From Chitinophaga pinensis DSM 2588 (lineage in GTDB: Bacteria; Bacteroidota; Bacteroidia; Chitinophagales; Chitinophagaceae), in assembly GCF_000024005.1 (NCBI RefSeq), contig NC_013132.1:806001-870000 (forward strand): a DNA stretch of 64,000 bases. The letters are read 5' to 3'. Shown piece by piece: positions 1 through 8,935 of this stretch. The position numbers and the translations under genes were made by a program. Under the pieces are notes generated by a model. It worked only from the letters and a program-made list of their open reading frames with translations, was not told where the DNA came from and made no database searches. How positions within the stretch are numbered: position 1 is the stretch's first letter; the number at the start of each line of letters is the position of its first letter.

Positions 1-1
1 G

Positions 2-853
2 GTTTTTGTGGCGGTAATGCTGGGCGGGATCTTATATAGTCCTTTTACTTTTTTCCTGCTGTTCTTTCTGATCAACTTCTTTGCCTTACAGGAGTACTTC
101 AAGCTGATCCGTCACATTGATCCGGATTATGCCAATATCTCTGCCTGGCATAAGACAGGCTTGCTGGTAGCCAGCTGCGCCCTTATCATGGCCTTTACCG
201 GAGAACATTTTTCTTCTTCTGCGAATCTGTCCCTGGGTTTTCTTGGCTGGTGGATGACGGTCATCTTCCTCCTGATCATGCCGATAGGAGAGATACTGCT
301 CAGTAAGGACTTTCAGCTCAAAAACATGGGTTATTCCGCATTAGGACTGGCGTATATCACCCTGTCTCTCGGACTGCTGATACACCTTTGCCTGAATTAT
401 AAAACAATCCAGTTCACCGAAACAGCAACAGGTACCGGCCCCGGCTGGCTGATTCCTTTACTGCTGATCGCCTTTATCTGGATTAATGATACCATGGCCT
501 ATATCGTCGGTTCACTGATCGGTCGTACACCATTTGCACCTGCTATTTCTCCGAAGAAAACCATCGAAGGAACAGTGGGAGGGATGATCCTGGCAATCGC
601 CGCGGCGGGTGTATATGGACATTTCTGGGGTGAACAGTACCTCGCATTACAACATTGGCTGGTGCTGGCAGGCATTGCCGCTGTCTTCGGAACAGCCGGC
701 GACCTCATCGAATCCAAACTGAAACGTATGGCGGGTGTGAAGGATTCCGGCAGCATTATGCCGGGTCACGGCGGCTTCATGGATCGCTTTGATTCTTTGC
801 TGCTGGCGGCTCCATTCGCCTGGTTATATGTACATTTCTTCGCAATGATTTAA
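2..853 (+). CDS. cdsA: Phosphatidate cytidylyltransferase (CdsA), 5' end outside the window
   Basis: Makes CDP-diacylglycerol from phosphatidic acid and CTP in the inner membrane, the precursor of all phospholipids. The protein is a chain of hydrophobic segments and ends with the family signature: a KR pair, then KDSGSIMPGHGGFMDRFDS near the C-terminus. The SPKKTIEGTVGG motif is also typical. The reading frame is open to the window edge with no stop before the first possible GTG at 8, and family members have a short extra N-terminus, so the true start very likely lies upstream. The next gene (psd-like) begins 25 bp downstream, so the two phospholipid genes look co-transcribed. Confidence 0.93.
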   Translation, partial: VFVAVMLGGILYSPFTFFLLFFLINFFALQEYFKLIRHIDPDYANISAWHKTGLLVASCALIMAFTGEHFSSSANLSLGFLGWWMTVIFLLIMPIGEILLSKDFQLKNMGYSALGLAYITLSLGLLIHLCLNYKTIQFTETATGTGPGWLIPLLLIAFIWINDTMAYIVGSLIGRTPFAPAISPKKTIEGTVGGMILAIAAAGVYGHFWGEQYLALQHWLVLAGIAAVFGTAGDLIESKLKRMAGVKDSGSIMPGHGGFMDRFDSLLLAAPFAWLYVHFFAMI

Positions 854-878
854 CTTCGCACAAAATAACACAACAACA

Positions 879-1532
879 ATGAAGATCCATCGAGAAGGAT
901 TAGCCACCATTTTACTGACTTTTGCTGTTCTTGCACTGATCAACGGCGTAATTTTCTACTTCCTGGGACATATGCCACTGCTTTGCAGAATAGTAGCTGG
1001 TTTCTCCCTGGTATTATTCCTTTTTATCATTTCCTTCTTCCGTATTCCGAAAAGAGAAATGAAACTGGACGAATCCCTGGTCATTGCTCCATGCGATGGT
1101 AAAGTTGTGGTAATTGAAGAGACCTATGAGCCTGAGTATTTCAAAGACAAACGTTTACAGGTGTCCATCTTCATGAGCCCTGCTAACGTACACGTGAACA
1201 GGAACCCTATCAGTGGTCAGGTAAAATTATCTCAGTATCACGCAGGTAAATACCTGGTAGCATGGCACCCGAAATCTTCCACTGAAAACGAACGCCACTC
1301 AGTAGTAATCGGCAACGGTAAAGCTGACATCCTGGTTAGACAAATCGCAGGCGCACTGGCCCGCCGTATCGTAAACTACCTGAAACCAGGCATGCAGGTG
1401 ACGCAGAACGAAGAACTGGGCTTCATCAAATTCGGTTCCAGAGTAGACATCTATCTGCCAATCGGTACCCCTGTATCAGTTCAGCTGGAACAGGTAGTAC
1501 GTGGTGGTCAGACAGTGATCGCTACCATATAA
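879..1532 (+). CDS. psd: Phosphatidylserine decarboxylase family protein
   Basis: Converts phosphatidylserine to phosphatidylethanolamine. At 217 residues it is the short, single-chain-precursor type found in many Bacteroidota and archaea. An N-terminal pair of hydrophobic segments (about residues 8-55) is followed by the catalytic domain with a conserved SPANVHVNRNP stretch. The self-cleavage and pyruvoyl-forming site is the Gly-Ser in FGSRVD near residue 188. It lies 25 bp after cdsA, consistent with a phospholipid operon. Whether the substrate is phosphatidylserine or a close relative cannot be settled from sequence. Confidence 0.9.
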   Translation: MKIHREGLATILLTFAVLALINGVIFYFLGHMPLLCRIVAGFSLVLFLFIISFFRIPKREMKLDESLVIAPCDGKVVVIEETYEPEYFKDKRLQVSIFMSPANVHVNRNPISGQVKLSQYHAGKYLVAWHPKSSTENERHSVVIGNGKADILVRQIAGALARRIVNYLKPGMQVTQNEELGFIKFGSRVDIYLPIGTPVSVQLEQVVRGGQTVIATI

Positions 1533-1565
1533 TTGGTTATATTTATCAGCATAAAACAGACAGTA

Positions 1566-1817
1566 ATGAAGAAATTCATCATAGGGACCACAACCGTATT
1601 ATTCCTTGCAGCTGCTGTATATGCCCAGGATAAATCTAAAGACCATTCCTGCTGCAATAAATCAGCTAAAGAGGGTGTCGCATGTTCAAAGGCGGCCAAC
1701 AAAAAAGGCGGCGTATGCTGCAAACAGCCTTCTAAAACGGCCACTTTACGTACTGCTGCTGCTAAACCGGCCAAACCGGCACAGCCAGCTCCGACAGCAA
1801 AGCCAGCAGGAAAATAA
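1566..1817 (+). CDS. Small secreted Cys- and Lys-rich protein
   Basis: An 83-residue protein with a clear signal peptide (MKKFIIGTTTVLFLAAAVYAQ) followed by a short Cys-rich segment with two CC pairs and one single Cys, then a low-complexity Ala/Lys/Pro tail. I chose ATG 1566 because signal peptides begin naturally there; an upstream in-frame start at 1533 would add an unlikely hydrophobic stub. The Cys arrangement could bind metal or form disulfides, but no family is recognised. A strong hairpin terminator follows. Confidence 0.65.
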   Translation: MKKFIIGTTTVLFLAAAVYAQDKSKDHSCCNKSAKEGVACSKAANKKGGVCCKQPSKTATLRTAAAKPAKPAQPAPTAKPAGK

Positions 1818-1833
1818 ACAATTGACTATTGAT

Positions 1834-1876
1834 AAAAAGTCCCTTTTCCATAGATCGGAGAAGGGACTTTTTTTAT
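1834..1876. terminator. Bidirectional rho-independent terminator
   Basis: AAAAAGTCCCTT and AAGGGACTTTTTTT form a strong stem with A-run and T-run on opposite sides. It sits between the convergent small secreted protein gene (plus) and the HAD phosphatase gene (minus), so it can serve both. Confidence 0.85.
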
Positions 1877-1893
1877 TGGTAAACCTGTACTGC

Positions 1894-2592
1894 TTACAGA
1901 ATGCCTTTCAGTTCGTGCAGGCTGTTAATCACATATGTTGGTTGCAGATCTCCGGTTACAGGTTTCAGGGTATTAAAATATACCTGGTCGATTCCCGCAT
2001 TATGCGCTCCGATAATATCAATATCTAAAGCATCTCCGATCATAATACTGCTATCCGTAGTCGCGCCCGCTTTGGTAACAGCATAATCAAAGATCTCCTT
2101 ATAAGGCTTCAGACTGCCAGCTGACTCTGAAGTGATCACATGTGTAAAAAATTGATCTATCCCCGAGCTTCTCATTTTAAGGTATTGTGTCTCTTCAAAC
2201 CCATTGGTGATCATGTGGATAGGATAGTTTTTAGCGGCCAGATATTCCAGCACATCTTTCGCGTGCGGGAACAAGGCTGTCTGTGTAGGCAATTCTGCCA
2301 GGAATTGTACACTCAGTGTTTCACACAGCTTTTCATCACCGATCTTAAAATCCAATAGGGTTAAGCGAAAACGTTTGTTACGCAGATCGTTTCTGGTGAT
2401 GAAACCCTTCCGGAAACGGTCCCAGAGTTTCTCATTATACACCGTATAGACATCGTAAAATGCTTTGAAAGAGGGTACTCCACGTCCTTCCAGATTGTAT
2501 GCATGGTACAACTTCTCAAGCACCAGTGTGGAATTCGTTTCAAAATCCCATAATGTGTGGTCGAGGTCGAAAAATATATGCTTGTATTTCAT
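1894..2592 (-). CDS. HAD-superfamily hydrolase, YjjG-type nucleotidase
   Basis: A 232-residue haloacid-dehalogenase-like phosphatase. Motif I is FFDLDHTLWDF at the very N-terminus, motif II is the MITNG segment, and motifs III/IV are the Lys of SAGSLKPYKEIF and the acidic IMIGDALDIDIIGA. The spacing and the helical cap resemble YjjG, which dephosphorylates noncanonical pyrimidine nucleotides, so a house-cleaning nucleotidase is the best guess. I start it at the ATG at 2592 because motif I must be near the N-terminus; the longer frame to 2643 adds 17 unrelated residues. Confidence 0.8.
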   Translation of the reverse strand: MKYKHIFFDLDHTLWDFETNSTLVLEKLYHAYNLEGRGVPSFKAFYDVYTVYNEKLWDRFRKGFITRNDLRNKRFRLTLLDFKIGDEKLCETLSVQFLAELPTQTALFPHAKDVLEYLAAKNYPIHMITNGFEETQYLKMRSSGIDQFFTHVITSESAGSLKPYKEIFDYAVTKAGATTDSSIMIGDALDIDIIGAHNAGIDQVYFNTLKPVTGDLQPTYVINSLHELKGIL

Positions 2593-2680
2593 TTGCTGAC
2601 TCTCCTTGGCTGCCACAAAGATACTCATTACGTAGGGAAGCACATTTTTTACTATTTTCCGGATTCTTTAATCAACAGAT

Positions 2681-3385
2681 ATGAACGCAGTTATTACAGG
2701 AGCCAGTAAAGGAATAGGCAAGGCGATAGCGGAAAAGCTGGCCAGTGAAGGATTTAATGTAGCCATCTGCGCCAGAAATGCAGAGACGCTGGAAAAAGCA
2801 GCCGCTGATATCCGATTGGTCAATCCGGTCATACAGGTCCTAGCCATACCGGTAGATATGGGTAAGAAAGACGAAGTACTGGCGTTTGCTGACCGGATCA
2901 AGTCCACCTTTACTACAGTAGATGTCCTCGTCAATAATGCAGGTCTCTTTGTTCCCGGTTCACTGCACGAGCAGGAAGACGGCCTATTGGAAAGCCTGAT
3001 GGCGACCAACGTATACAGTGCCTATCACCTTACCCGCCAGTTACTGGAAGGAATGAAGGCCAACCGGAAAGGTCATATTTTTAATATGTGTTCCACTGCC
3101 AGCTACACCTCTTACCCGAATGGAGGCGCTTATAGTATCACAAAGTTTGCCCTGCTGGGTTTCTCCAGGAACCTGAGAGAAGAATTAAAATCGCACAATG
3201 TAAAAGTCACCTCACTTAGTCCTGGTCCTACTTTAACTGCTTCCTGGGAAGGCTTCGAAGCGCCGCCCCGCAGAATGATGGAACCGGAAGACGTTGCAAA
3301 GCTCCTGTGGGGGGCATATACACTGTCAGAACAAGCCGTTGTGGAAGAGGTCATCATGCGGCCGATATTGGGCGATATCTCATAA
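2681..3385 (+). CDS. SDR-family oxidoreductase
   Basis: A classical short-chain dehydrogenase/reductase of 234 residues with the nucleotide-binding GASKGIGKA motif at residues 7-15, the NNAG motif, and the catalytic Ser plus YSITK (Tyr and Lys) pair. It resembles 3-oxoacyl reductases, but the substrate cannot be read from sequence. It is divergent from the HAD phosphatase and separated from batD by about 110 bp that contain a candidate batD promoter. Confidence 0.85.
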   Translation: MNAVITGASKGIGKAIAEKLASEGFNVAICARNAETLEKAAADIRLVNPVIQVLAIPVDMGKKDEVLAFADRIKSTFTTVDVLVNNAGLFVPGSLHEQEDGLLESLMATNVYSAYHLTRQLLEGMKANRKGHIFNMCSTASYTSYPNGGAYSITKFALLGFSRNLREELKSHNVKVTSLSPGPTLTASWEGFEAPPRRMMEPEDVAKLLWGAYTLSEQAVVEEVIMRPILGDIS

Positions 3386-3478
3386 ACCCTTCACCAGCAA
3401 GCACTTCCGGGCTTATATAGATTATTTTTTTAACTAACTTTTAACTGGGGTTTCAGCGCCAACAGGGCTGGCTTTGGT

Positions 3479-3486
3479 TAAATTTG
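3479..3486 (+). promoter_or_regulatory. Candidate -7 element (TAAATTTG) for batD
   Basis: TAAATTTG matches the Bacteroidota -7 consensus TAnnTTTG and lies 9 nt before the chosen batD ATG (3496), which would give a very short leader. Two TTAAC copies (3430-3434 and 3441-3445) lie 11 bp apart just upstream. No clear -33 TTTG is seen at the usual distance, so this is tentative. Confidence 0.35.
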
Positions 3487-3495
3487 TTTTGCATT

Positions 3496-5475
3496 ATGAA
3501 TGTCACTACTGTTAGTATAAAGAAGTTTGTATTATCCCTGTTCTTTTGTCTGGGCGCAATTACGTGCCTGCAGGCGCAGGAATTCAGGTTCACTACCAGC
3601 GTCAGCAGTAATAAGGTCGCGGTGGATGAACCGTTTCAGATACAATTCATGCTGGAAAATGCGCCAAACGTTACCAGCTTTACACCTCCGGCTTTCAATG
3701 ATTTTGAAATCCTGCAAGGGCCATCCCAGATGCAGGGGCAGTCTATTATGAACGGACGCCGTTCCGAATACATTGCGCTGATCTATGTAGTCCAGCCCAA
3801 AAGGGTAGGTAACTTTACCCTGCCGGGAGCCACAGCCCGTTCCGACGGGAAAGTCGTGCGCTCTAACCCGGTCACTATTGAGGTGTTAAAATCCAATTCC
3901 GGTCGTGGTCAGGCGCCCCAGCAGACGGCTCCGCAACAGAATTATCCGCAAACCCGGGCACAGCGTCAGCAGCAACAGCAGGACGAAATGGAAGGCGTAC
4001 TCCGGAATGGAGAAGACATCAACGCAAAACTGAAAAAGAATATTTTCGTAAAGGTAGATGTGGATAAGACCTCCCTGTATGAGGGCGAGCAACTGACCGC
4101 TACCTATAAATTATATACCCGGCTCCCGACCAACTCCAGTGTTACTAAGGTGCCGGCGTTTAAAGGCTTTTCTGCCAAAGACATCGAATTACCCAATCCG
4201 CCACAGGCGACGGAAGAAGTGATCAATGGCGTACGCTTCCGCGTATTTACCATCCGTAAAACACTGCTGTTCCCATTACAATCCGGTACCCTGGAACTGG
4301 ACCCGGTAGAAGTGGATAACCATGTACGGCTGGTAAAACTCGTCAAGAACAATAACAAACGCGCAAGAGACCCGTTTGCAGATCTGTTTAATGACCCGTC
4401 TCTTAAAGATCCTTTTGATGATCCGTTCTTTGACGACATCTTTAATCGTCCTGAAGTGACTTATGAGGATGTACCGTATAAAATACAAACGGCTCCTGTA
4501 AAGGTGACGGTGAAACCGCTCCCTCTTGATACCCGCCCTGCCAGTTTTGCCGGTGCTGTGGGTAAATTCAATATGACGGCTACCATCGACAAGACAAACC
4601 TGAGCACAGATGACGCGCTGACCCTGAAAGTGATCGTATCGGGTCAGGGGAACGTAAACCTGCTGAACGGACCTAAAGTCGATGTACCGGCAGGTTTCGA
4701 AAAATACGATCCGAAGGTGACCGACAATATTGAGAAAAACAGCAACCCTTTATCAGGCTCCCGCCAGTTTGAATATGTGCTGATGCCACAGGAAGCAGGC
4801 GATCAGACGATTGCGCCGGTGGAATTCTCTTATTTCGACATCGCCTCCAACAGCTACAAAACTATCCGCTCTGAAGCTTTTGCTGTTCATGTCACGCCTG
4901 GTAAGCAGACCAAACGTGAAAAAGAAGATTTCAGCGTCAACAGAAATACAATTACGCCCAACTACAACGGTGTACTCAACTGGGTGAAACAAGGCAGTTT
5001 CCTGCTGGTCAGCCCATTGTTCTACATATTACTGCTGCTGCCTTTACTGGCGCTCGTTGCTGCGCTGATCTACCGCCACAAAAGAAACTACCAGCAAAAC
5101 AATGCTGCATTCCTCAAGTACCGCTACGCCAACAAAGTGGCCCTGAAACGGCTTGAACTGGCGGCCCGTTATCTGAAAGAAGACAAAGACAAGGCATTTT
5201 ATGAAGAAACGTCCAGGGCGATCTGGGGATATCTGAGTAATAAACTGCATGTGCCTTTCGCAGATCTCAGTAAACAGCTGATCCAGGACAAACTTGCACA
5301 GCAACAGGTGAGCGAACAATATACTGCCAAACTGTTTGACCTGCTGGACGACTGTGAAATGGCCCTGTATACACCCATGCACAACAATGACAGGATGCAG
5401 GGTACTTATCAACAGGCGGTTGAGGTCATCAGCCAACTGGAAGAAGAACTTCAGCGTGCAAAAAGCGTAGTATAA
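3496..5475 (+). CDS. batD: BatD-like (oxygen-tolerance) membrane protein
   Basis: A 659-residue envelope protein of the Bacteroides aerotolerance (Bat) group. A signal peptide ends at ...CLQAQ, a large periplasmic part made of repeated beta-sandwich segments follows, then one membrane segment around residues 503-525 and a charged cytoplasmic tail of about 130 residues. The LENAPNVTSFTPP and PSQMQGQS region near the N-terminus is typical of BatD. I prefer ATG 3496; the frame also has a TTG at 3484 that overlaps the candidate promoter. batE follows 24 bp later. BatA, BatB and BatC, which usually precede it, are not in this window. Confidence 0.85.
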   Translation: MNVTTVSIKKFVLSLFFCLGAITCLQAQEFRFTTSVSSNKVAVDEPFQIQFMLENAPNVTSFTPPAFNDFEILQGPSQMQGQSIMNGRRSEYIALIYVVQPKRVGNFTLPGATARSDGKVVRSNPVTIEVLKSNSGRGQAPQQTAPQQNYPQTRAQRQQQQQDEMEGVLRNGEDINAKLKKNIFVKVDVDKTSLYEGEQLTATYKLYTRLPTNSSVTKVPAFKGFSAKDIELPNPPQATEEVINGVRFRVFTIRKTLLFPLQSGTLELDPVEVDNHVRLVKLVKNNNKRARDPFADLFNDPSLKDPFDDPFFDDIFNRPEVTYEDVPYKIQTAPVKVTVKPLPLDTRPASFAGAVGKFNMTATIDKTNLSTDDALTLKVIVSGQGNVNLLNGPKVDVPAGFEKYDPKVTDNIEKNSNPLSGSRQFEYVLMPQEAGDQTIAPVEFSYFDIASNSYKTIRSEAFAVHVTPGKQTKREKEDFSVNRNTITPNYNGVLNWVKQGSFLLVSPLFYILLLLPLLALVAALIYRHKRNYQQNNAAFLKYRYANKVALKRLELAARYLKEDKDKAFYEETSRAIWGYLSNKLHVPFADLSKQLIQDKLAQQQVSEQYTAKLFDLLDDCEMALYTPMHNNDRMQGTYQQAVEVISQLEEELQRAKSVV

Positions 5476-5499
5476 ACCCTGCTAACGATTAAGGAAAGG

Positions 5500-6258
5500 A
5501 TGAAGAAGATATTTACCGTTATATGTGCTTTCTTACTGCTGTATCACATAGCAGGCGCTGCTTCAGCGCCACAGCAGGCATTTGAAAAAGCCAACGGCCT
5601 TTTTAAAGAGAAACAATATACAGAAGCTGCCAACATTTACCAGCAGCTGATCGACCAGGGATTTGGTCAGCCGGAACTATATCTCAATGCCGGCAACGCC
5701 TGGTACAAGGCCAATAAAACAGGCCTGGCCGTTTATAATTATGAAAAGGCGCTTTCAGCGGACCCTTTCAATAAGTCGGCGGCTCACAACCTGGCAGTTG
5801 CCAATCAAAGAGTAGAAGGATATGTCAATGACCTGCCGCTGTTATTCTTTCAGCAGTGGTGGTTGCATGTATTACATTTTCATAGTCCGGATGGATGGGC
5901 CACAGGGGCCATTCTTTTATTCTGGCTTTCCATCACCGGCATCGTTGTATTGCTGCTCATTCCTGCATTCAAACCAGTATTGATGCGATGGGGGGCAGGC
6001 GTTCTGGCGACTGGATTTCTGTTTTATCTGATCATGGGTATCAGTGCATACCTGACCACCAATACACACGATCAGGGTATCATTATGGGTACTGCTGTAA
6101 AGGTAAAAGCGGCGCCTGATAATGAAAGTAAAGACATGTTTGAACTGCATGAAGGAGTAAAAGTGCAGGTAACAGATGCGACCCAGGAATTCTGTAAGAT
6201 ATCGCTGCCGGATGGCAAGACCGGCTGGCTGGCTTGTGCAGAGATCAAGAGGTTGTAG
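5500..6258 (+). CDS. batE: BatE-like TPR and SH3-domain membrane protein
   Basis: A 252-residue protein with a signal peptide, tetratricopeptide repeats around residues 25-105 (AFEKANGLFKEKQYTEAANIY and GNAWYKANKTGLAVYNYEKAL), two membrane segments around 135-185, and a C-terminal bacterial SH3-like domain (VKVKAAPDNESK ... GWLACAEIKRL). This order is the BatE arrangement. A purine-rich site (aaggaaagg) lies just before the ATG. It is the last gene of the batD-batE pair; a large inverted repeat follows. Confidence 0.85.
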   Translation: MKKIFTVICAFLLLYHIAGAASAPQQAFEKANGLFKEKQYTEAANIYQQLIDQGFGQPELYLNAGNAWYKANKTGLAVYNYEKALSADPFNKSAAHNLAVANQRVEGYVNDLPLLFFQQWWLHVLHFHSPDGWATGAILLFWLSITGIVVLLLIPAFKPVLMRWGAGVLATGFLFYLIMGISAYLTTNTHDQGIIMGTAVKVKAAPDNESKDMFELHEGVKVQVTDATQEFCKISLPDGKTGWLACAEIKRL

Positions 6259-6260
6259 AC

Positions 6261-6329
6261 AAGCCGCAAACTACGGGCATCCGGTTGGATACGATATACT
6301 TCTTTTCTGAAGCCTGTAGTTTGCGGCTT
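6261..6329. terminator. Long inverted repeat between convergent genes
   Basis: Arms 6261-6278 (AAGCCGCAAACTACGGGC) and 6312-6329 pair at 17 of 18 positions across a 33-nt loop. The repeat lies between batE (plus) and the LytTR regulator (minus) and overlaps the regulator's stop codon. It probably acts as a bidirectional transcription end, although the T-run is short. Confidence 0.55.
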
Positions 6330-7083
6330 AAAGCTTTTCTATCCTATCCATAAACTCCTGCTTGCGATGACGGGACACCGGTATACAACTACCATCGCTC
6401 ATAATAATATCTCCTCCGTCTCCTTTGATATACCGGTCCATATAATTAAGATTGATCACATAGCTGTGATGTACCCTGAAGAAGCCCTTGTTCTTCAGCT
6501 GTCCTTCCACTTCTTTGAGTGAACGGCATACCAGGGAAGGCGCTGTTGTATTTACCAGGTGTACGAGGGTGGTTTCCCCATCGGCTACACAGTATAAAAT
6601 GTCTTTTACCAGGAGTATCCGTAATCCTTCCGGGCTTGGTAGCGCCAGTCTTTCTCCAGGATAGAGGTGTTGATGCAATACTTCCAGTATGGAAGTATCC
6701 GATTTACTTTCTGGCTGTGCTTTTTGCTGGTGACGGGCCATGGCCTTATCAACAGCATCCGTCAGGTCGTCCCTGATGATGGGTTTTAGCAAATAGTCCA
6801 GCGCATTATGCCGGATAGCATCCAGTGCATAATGATCATATGAAGTGGTAACAATAATGGAAAAGCTGGCGTCTTTACACGCCTTCAGTACCTCAAATCC
6901 ATTCAGACCCGGCATCTCAATGTCCAGGAAAAGCAGGTCTGGCTGGTACTTTTCTATTGCCTCTAATGCAGAAATCCCGTCAGCGCAAACTGCCACTATA
7001 TTAACTGCAGGGCAATGCTTCTCCAGCAAAAGCTTCAAAACGCTTCTGCTAAGTTTTTCATCATCCACGATAATGGTGCGCAT
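6328..7083 (-). CDS. LytTR-family response regulator
   Basis: A 251-residue cytoplasmic regulator. The receiver domain (1-120) has the acidic pair IVDDE, the phospho-acceptor Asp54 in LFLDIEMPG, and Lys100 in LLKPI. The C-terminal LytTR DNA-binding domain (about 145-250) contains the typical FFRVHHSYVINLNY and ISVSRRR-like segment (CIPVSRHRKQEFMDRI). It lies 129 bp downstream of a LytS-type kinase on the same strand, its likely partner. Target genes cannot be deduced here. Confidence 0.92.
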   Translation of the reverse strand: MRTIIVDDEKLSRSVLKLLLEKHCPAVNIVAVCADGISALEAIEKYQPDLLFLDIEMPGLNGFEVLKACKDASFSIIVTTSYDHYALDAIRHNALDYLLKPIIRDDLTDAVDKAMARHQQKAQPESKSDTSILEVLHQHLYPGERLALPSPEGLRILLVKDILYCVADGETTLVHLVNTTAPSLVCRSLKEVEGQLKNKGFFRVHHSYVINLNYMDRYIKGDGGDIIMSDGSCIPVSRHRKQEFMDRIEKL

Positions 7084-7212
7084 GTCGTATTTATTCTTGT
7101 CCCCAAAGACCCTCCGTCAGCATAAGAATAGCATAGGCGAGGGCTTATAAAAAATACAATATTTAGTGTAAAGATGTGAAAGTTTCTTTTACGCAGATGC
7201 CGTTTTTATACA

Positions 7213-8082
7213 TTACATTACCCCTTCTCTGGCAGCAGCCTGCTGCATATTAATTATAACAACGTGACCATCAGGTTGTTTCAGATCATTGTAAAGCGCC
7301 TGCTCAGTAATGCCGGCATGCATGTTATACCGCTCATTAATGGCCCGTAATCTCGCCACGGCGATACTGATACCCTTGGAGAGGTGAGCTTCATCTGCGC
7401 GTGGGTCCTGGTTAACACCGTTATCTTCAATTCTGACAATCAGCATTTCATTGGCACGATTGATACAGATCCGGAGGCAACCACCGCTTTTTGTGGGTCT
7501 TAATAGCAGGCGTCTCCAGATAGCCTCCTGGATATAGGGCTGGATAATTAATGGCGGCACAAAAGTAACCTGCTGGAATACATCCGGGGCGATGTCCAGT
7601 TCATAGTCGAACTGCGCACCAAAACGCAGCTGTTCCAGCTGCAGATACAGTTCTAAAGCCTCTATATCTTCTTCTAAATTGACCCATTCCTTGTTGCAGT
7701 TACGTATAATAAGCCGCATCAGACGGGCAAACCGTGTGAGGTAGAGGGACGCAAGATCGGTACTGGTAGTAAGGATGTAGTGGTGTATAGCATTCAGACT
7801 GTTAAAGATAAAATGCGGATCCATCTGCGCCTGGAATGCATGCATTTCCAGGTGTATCAGCTGCTGTTGCCTGCTTATCTCTTTTGTTGATGCCTGCTTT
7901 ATGCGCCGCTCCCTGACATAGAAGACACAGCAGATCATGATCAAACTCAACAGAAAAAACACCCAGTACGGCCAACCTACTGCATTGAGTATGTTAGAGC
8001 AAAAAACCAAATTTGTAAAGGTTTGCGAAAGGATATAATATAAGTCCCTTGCAAAGTCGTACGCTCCGGCAGGCACGATCAT
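7213..8082 (-). CDS. LytS/YehU-type sensor histidine kinase with a minimal sensor part
   Basis: A 289-residue kinase of the His_kinase domain family. One membrane segment at about residues 38-56 is followed by the phosphorylated His90 in QAQMDPHFIFNSLNAIHHY and a GHKL ATPase region whose N-box is IEDNG. Relatives in this phylum usually carry a long periplasmic sensor (propeller or TPR); here fewer than 40 residues precede the membrane segment, so it either senses in the membrane or has lost its sensor. Paired with the LytTR regulator just downstream. Confidence 0.88.
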   Translation of the reverse strand: MIVPAGAYDFARDLYYILSQTFTNLVFCSNILNAVGWPYWVFFLLSLIMICCVFYVRERRIKQASTKEISRQQQLIHLEMHAFQAQMDPHFIFNSLNAIHHYILTTSTDLASLYLTRFARLMRLIIRNCNKEWVNLEEDIEALELYLQLEQLRFGAQFDYELDIAPDVFQQVTFVPPLIIQPYIQEAIWRRLLLRPTKSGGCLRICINRANEMLIVRIEDNGVNQDPRADEAHLSKGISIAVARLRAINERYNMHAGITEQALYNDLKQPDGHVVIINMQQAAAREGVM

Positions 8083-8204
8083 GCAATGTAGTCAAGACTG
8101 GTGTTAAATATCCATCAATTCCGCTTGCCGGGAAAGGGGCAATTATTACAAGGCAGCATTTACAGAACAACCGGGGCAAAAATCAGGGTAACTGGTAACA
8201 ATGC

Positions 8205-8912
8205 TTATTCGGTAAATTTATAGCCCACACCTCTTACGGAATGGAAATACCTGGAGTTCCGGCTGTCTTCTTCGAAATATTTACGGAAGTTCAATATAAA
8301 GTTATCAATAGTACGGGTAGTAGGGTAGACGTTGTACCCCCAAACCACCTGCAGGATCTTTTCACGGGTCACGACCTCGCCTTTATTCTCGATCAGCAGT
8401 TTCAGGAGCATGGTTTCTTTCTTACTCAGCTCATAGTGTTTACCATCTTTGCCGATACATTCCTGGGCGGCAAAGTCAATCTCATTGCTACCGAAGTGGT
8501 ATACGGTAGAAACACTGTCCTTATCTTGTATGCGTTTGTTTTTTACGATCAGCTTCTCTACCCTCAGCAGCAGTTCTTCCAGGTTGAAAGGCTTGGTCAT
8601 GTAGTCGTCCCCGCCTTTTTTCAGACCCAGTACGCGGTCAGCGCTGCTGTTTTTGGCACTTAAAAACAGGATAGGTACTTCGTTATTCTGAATACGGATG
8701 TTCTCACAAACGGCGATACCGTCCATTTCCGGAAGCATGATATCCAGTATGATCAGGTCAAAATATTCGTTCTTTACCGCCTTTAAAGCAGCGGTACCAT
8801 TATCTACAGCCGTTACTTCATATCCCTCCAGTTCCAGGTTCAGCTTCAGCGCCTCCTGGAGGTTCTCTTCGTCCTCTACCAGTAGTATGGATGCTTTAGT
8901 AGCTTCCTTCAT
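8205..8912 (-). CDS. OmpR-family response regulator (RprY-like)
   Basis: A 235-residue regulator with a receiver domain (acidic pair VEDEE, phospho-acceptor Asp57 in LIILDIMLPEMDG, Lys in DDYMTKPF) and a winged-helix DNA-binding domain (about 130-235, ending SVRGVGYKFTE). It starts 23 bp after the stop of its histidine kinase, so the pair is co-transcribed. It closes the yicC-gldH-kinase-regulator run. Similar to RprY of Bacteroides, but that identity is an inference from family resemblance only. Confidence 0.9.
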   Translation of the reverse strand: MKEATKASILLVEDEENLQEALKLNLELEGYEVTAVDNGTAALKAVKNEYFDLIILDIMLPEMDGIAVCENIRIQNNEVPILFLSAKNSSADRVLGLKKGGDDYMTKPFNLEELLLRVEKLIVKNKRIQDKDSVSTVYHFGSNEIDFAAQECIGKDGKHYELSKKETMLLKLLIENKGEVVTREKILQVVWGYNVYPTTRTIDNFILNFRKYFEEDSRNSRYFHSVRGVGYKFTE

Positions 8913-8935
8913 AGTTAATAATTGCTATCACTAAT

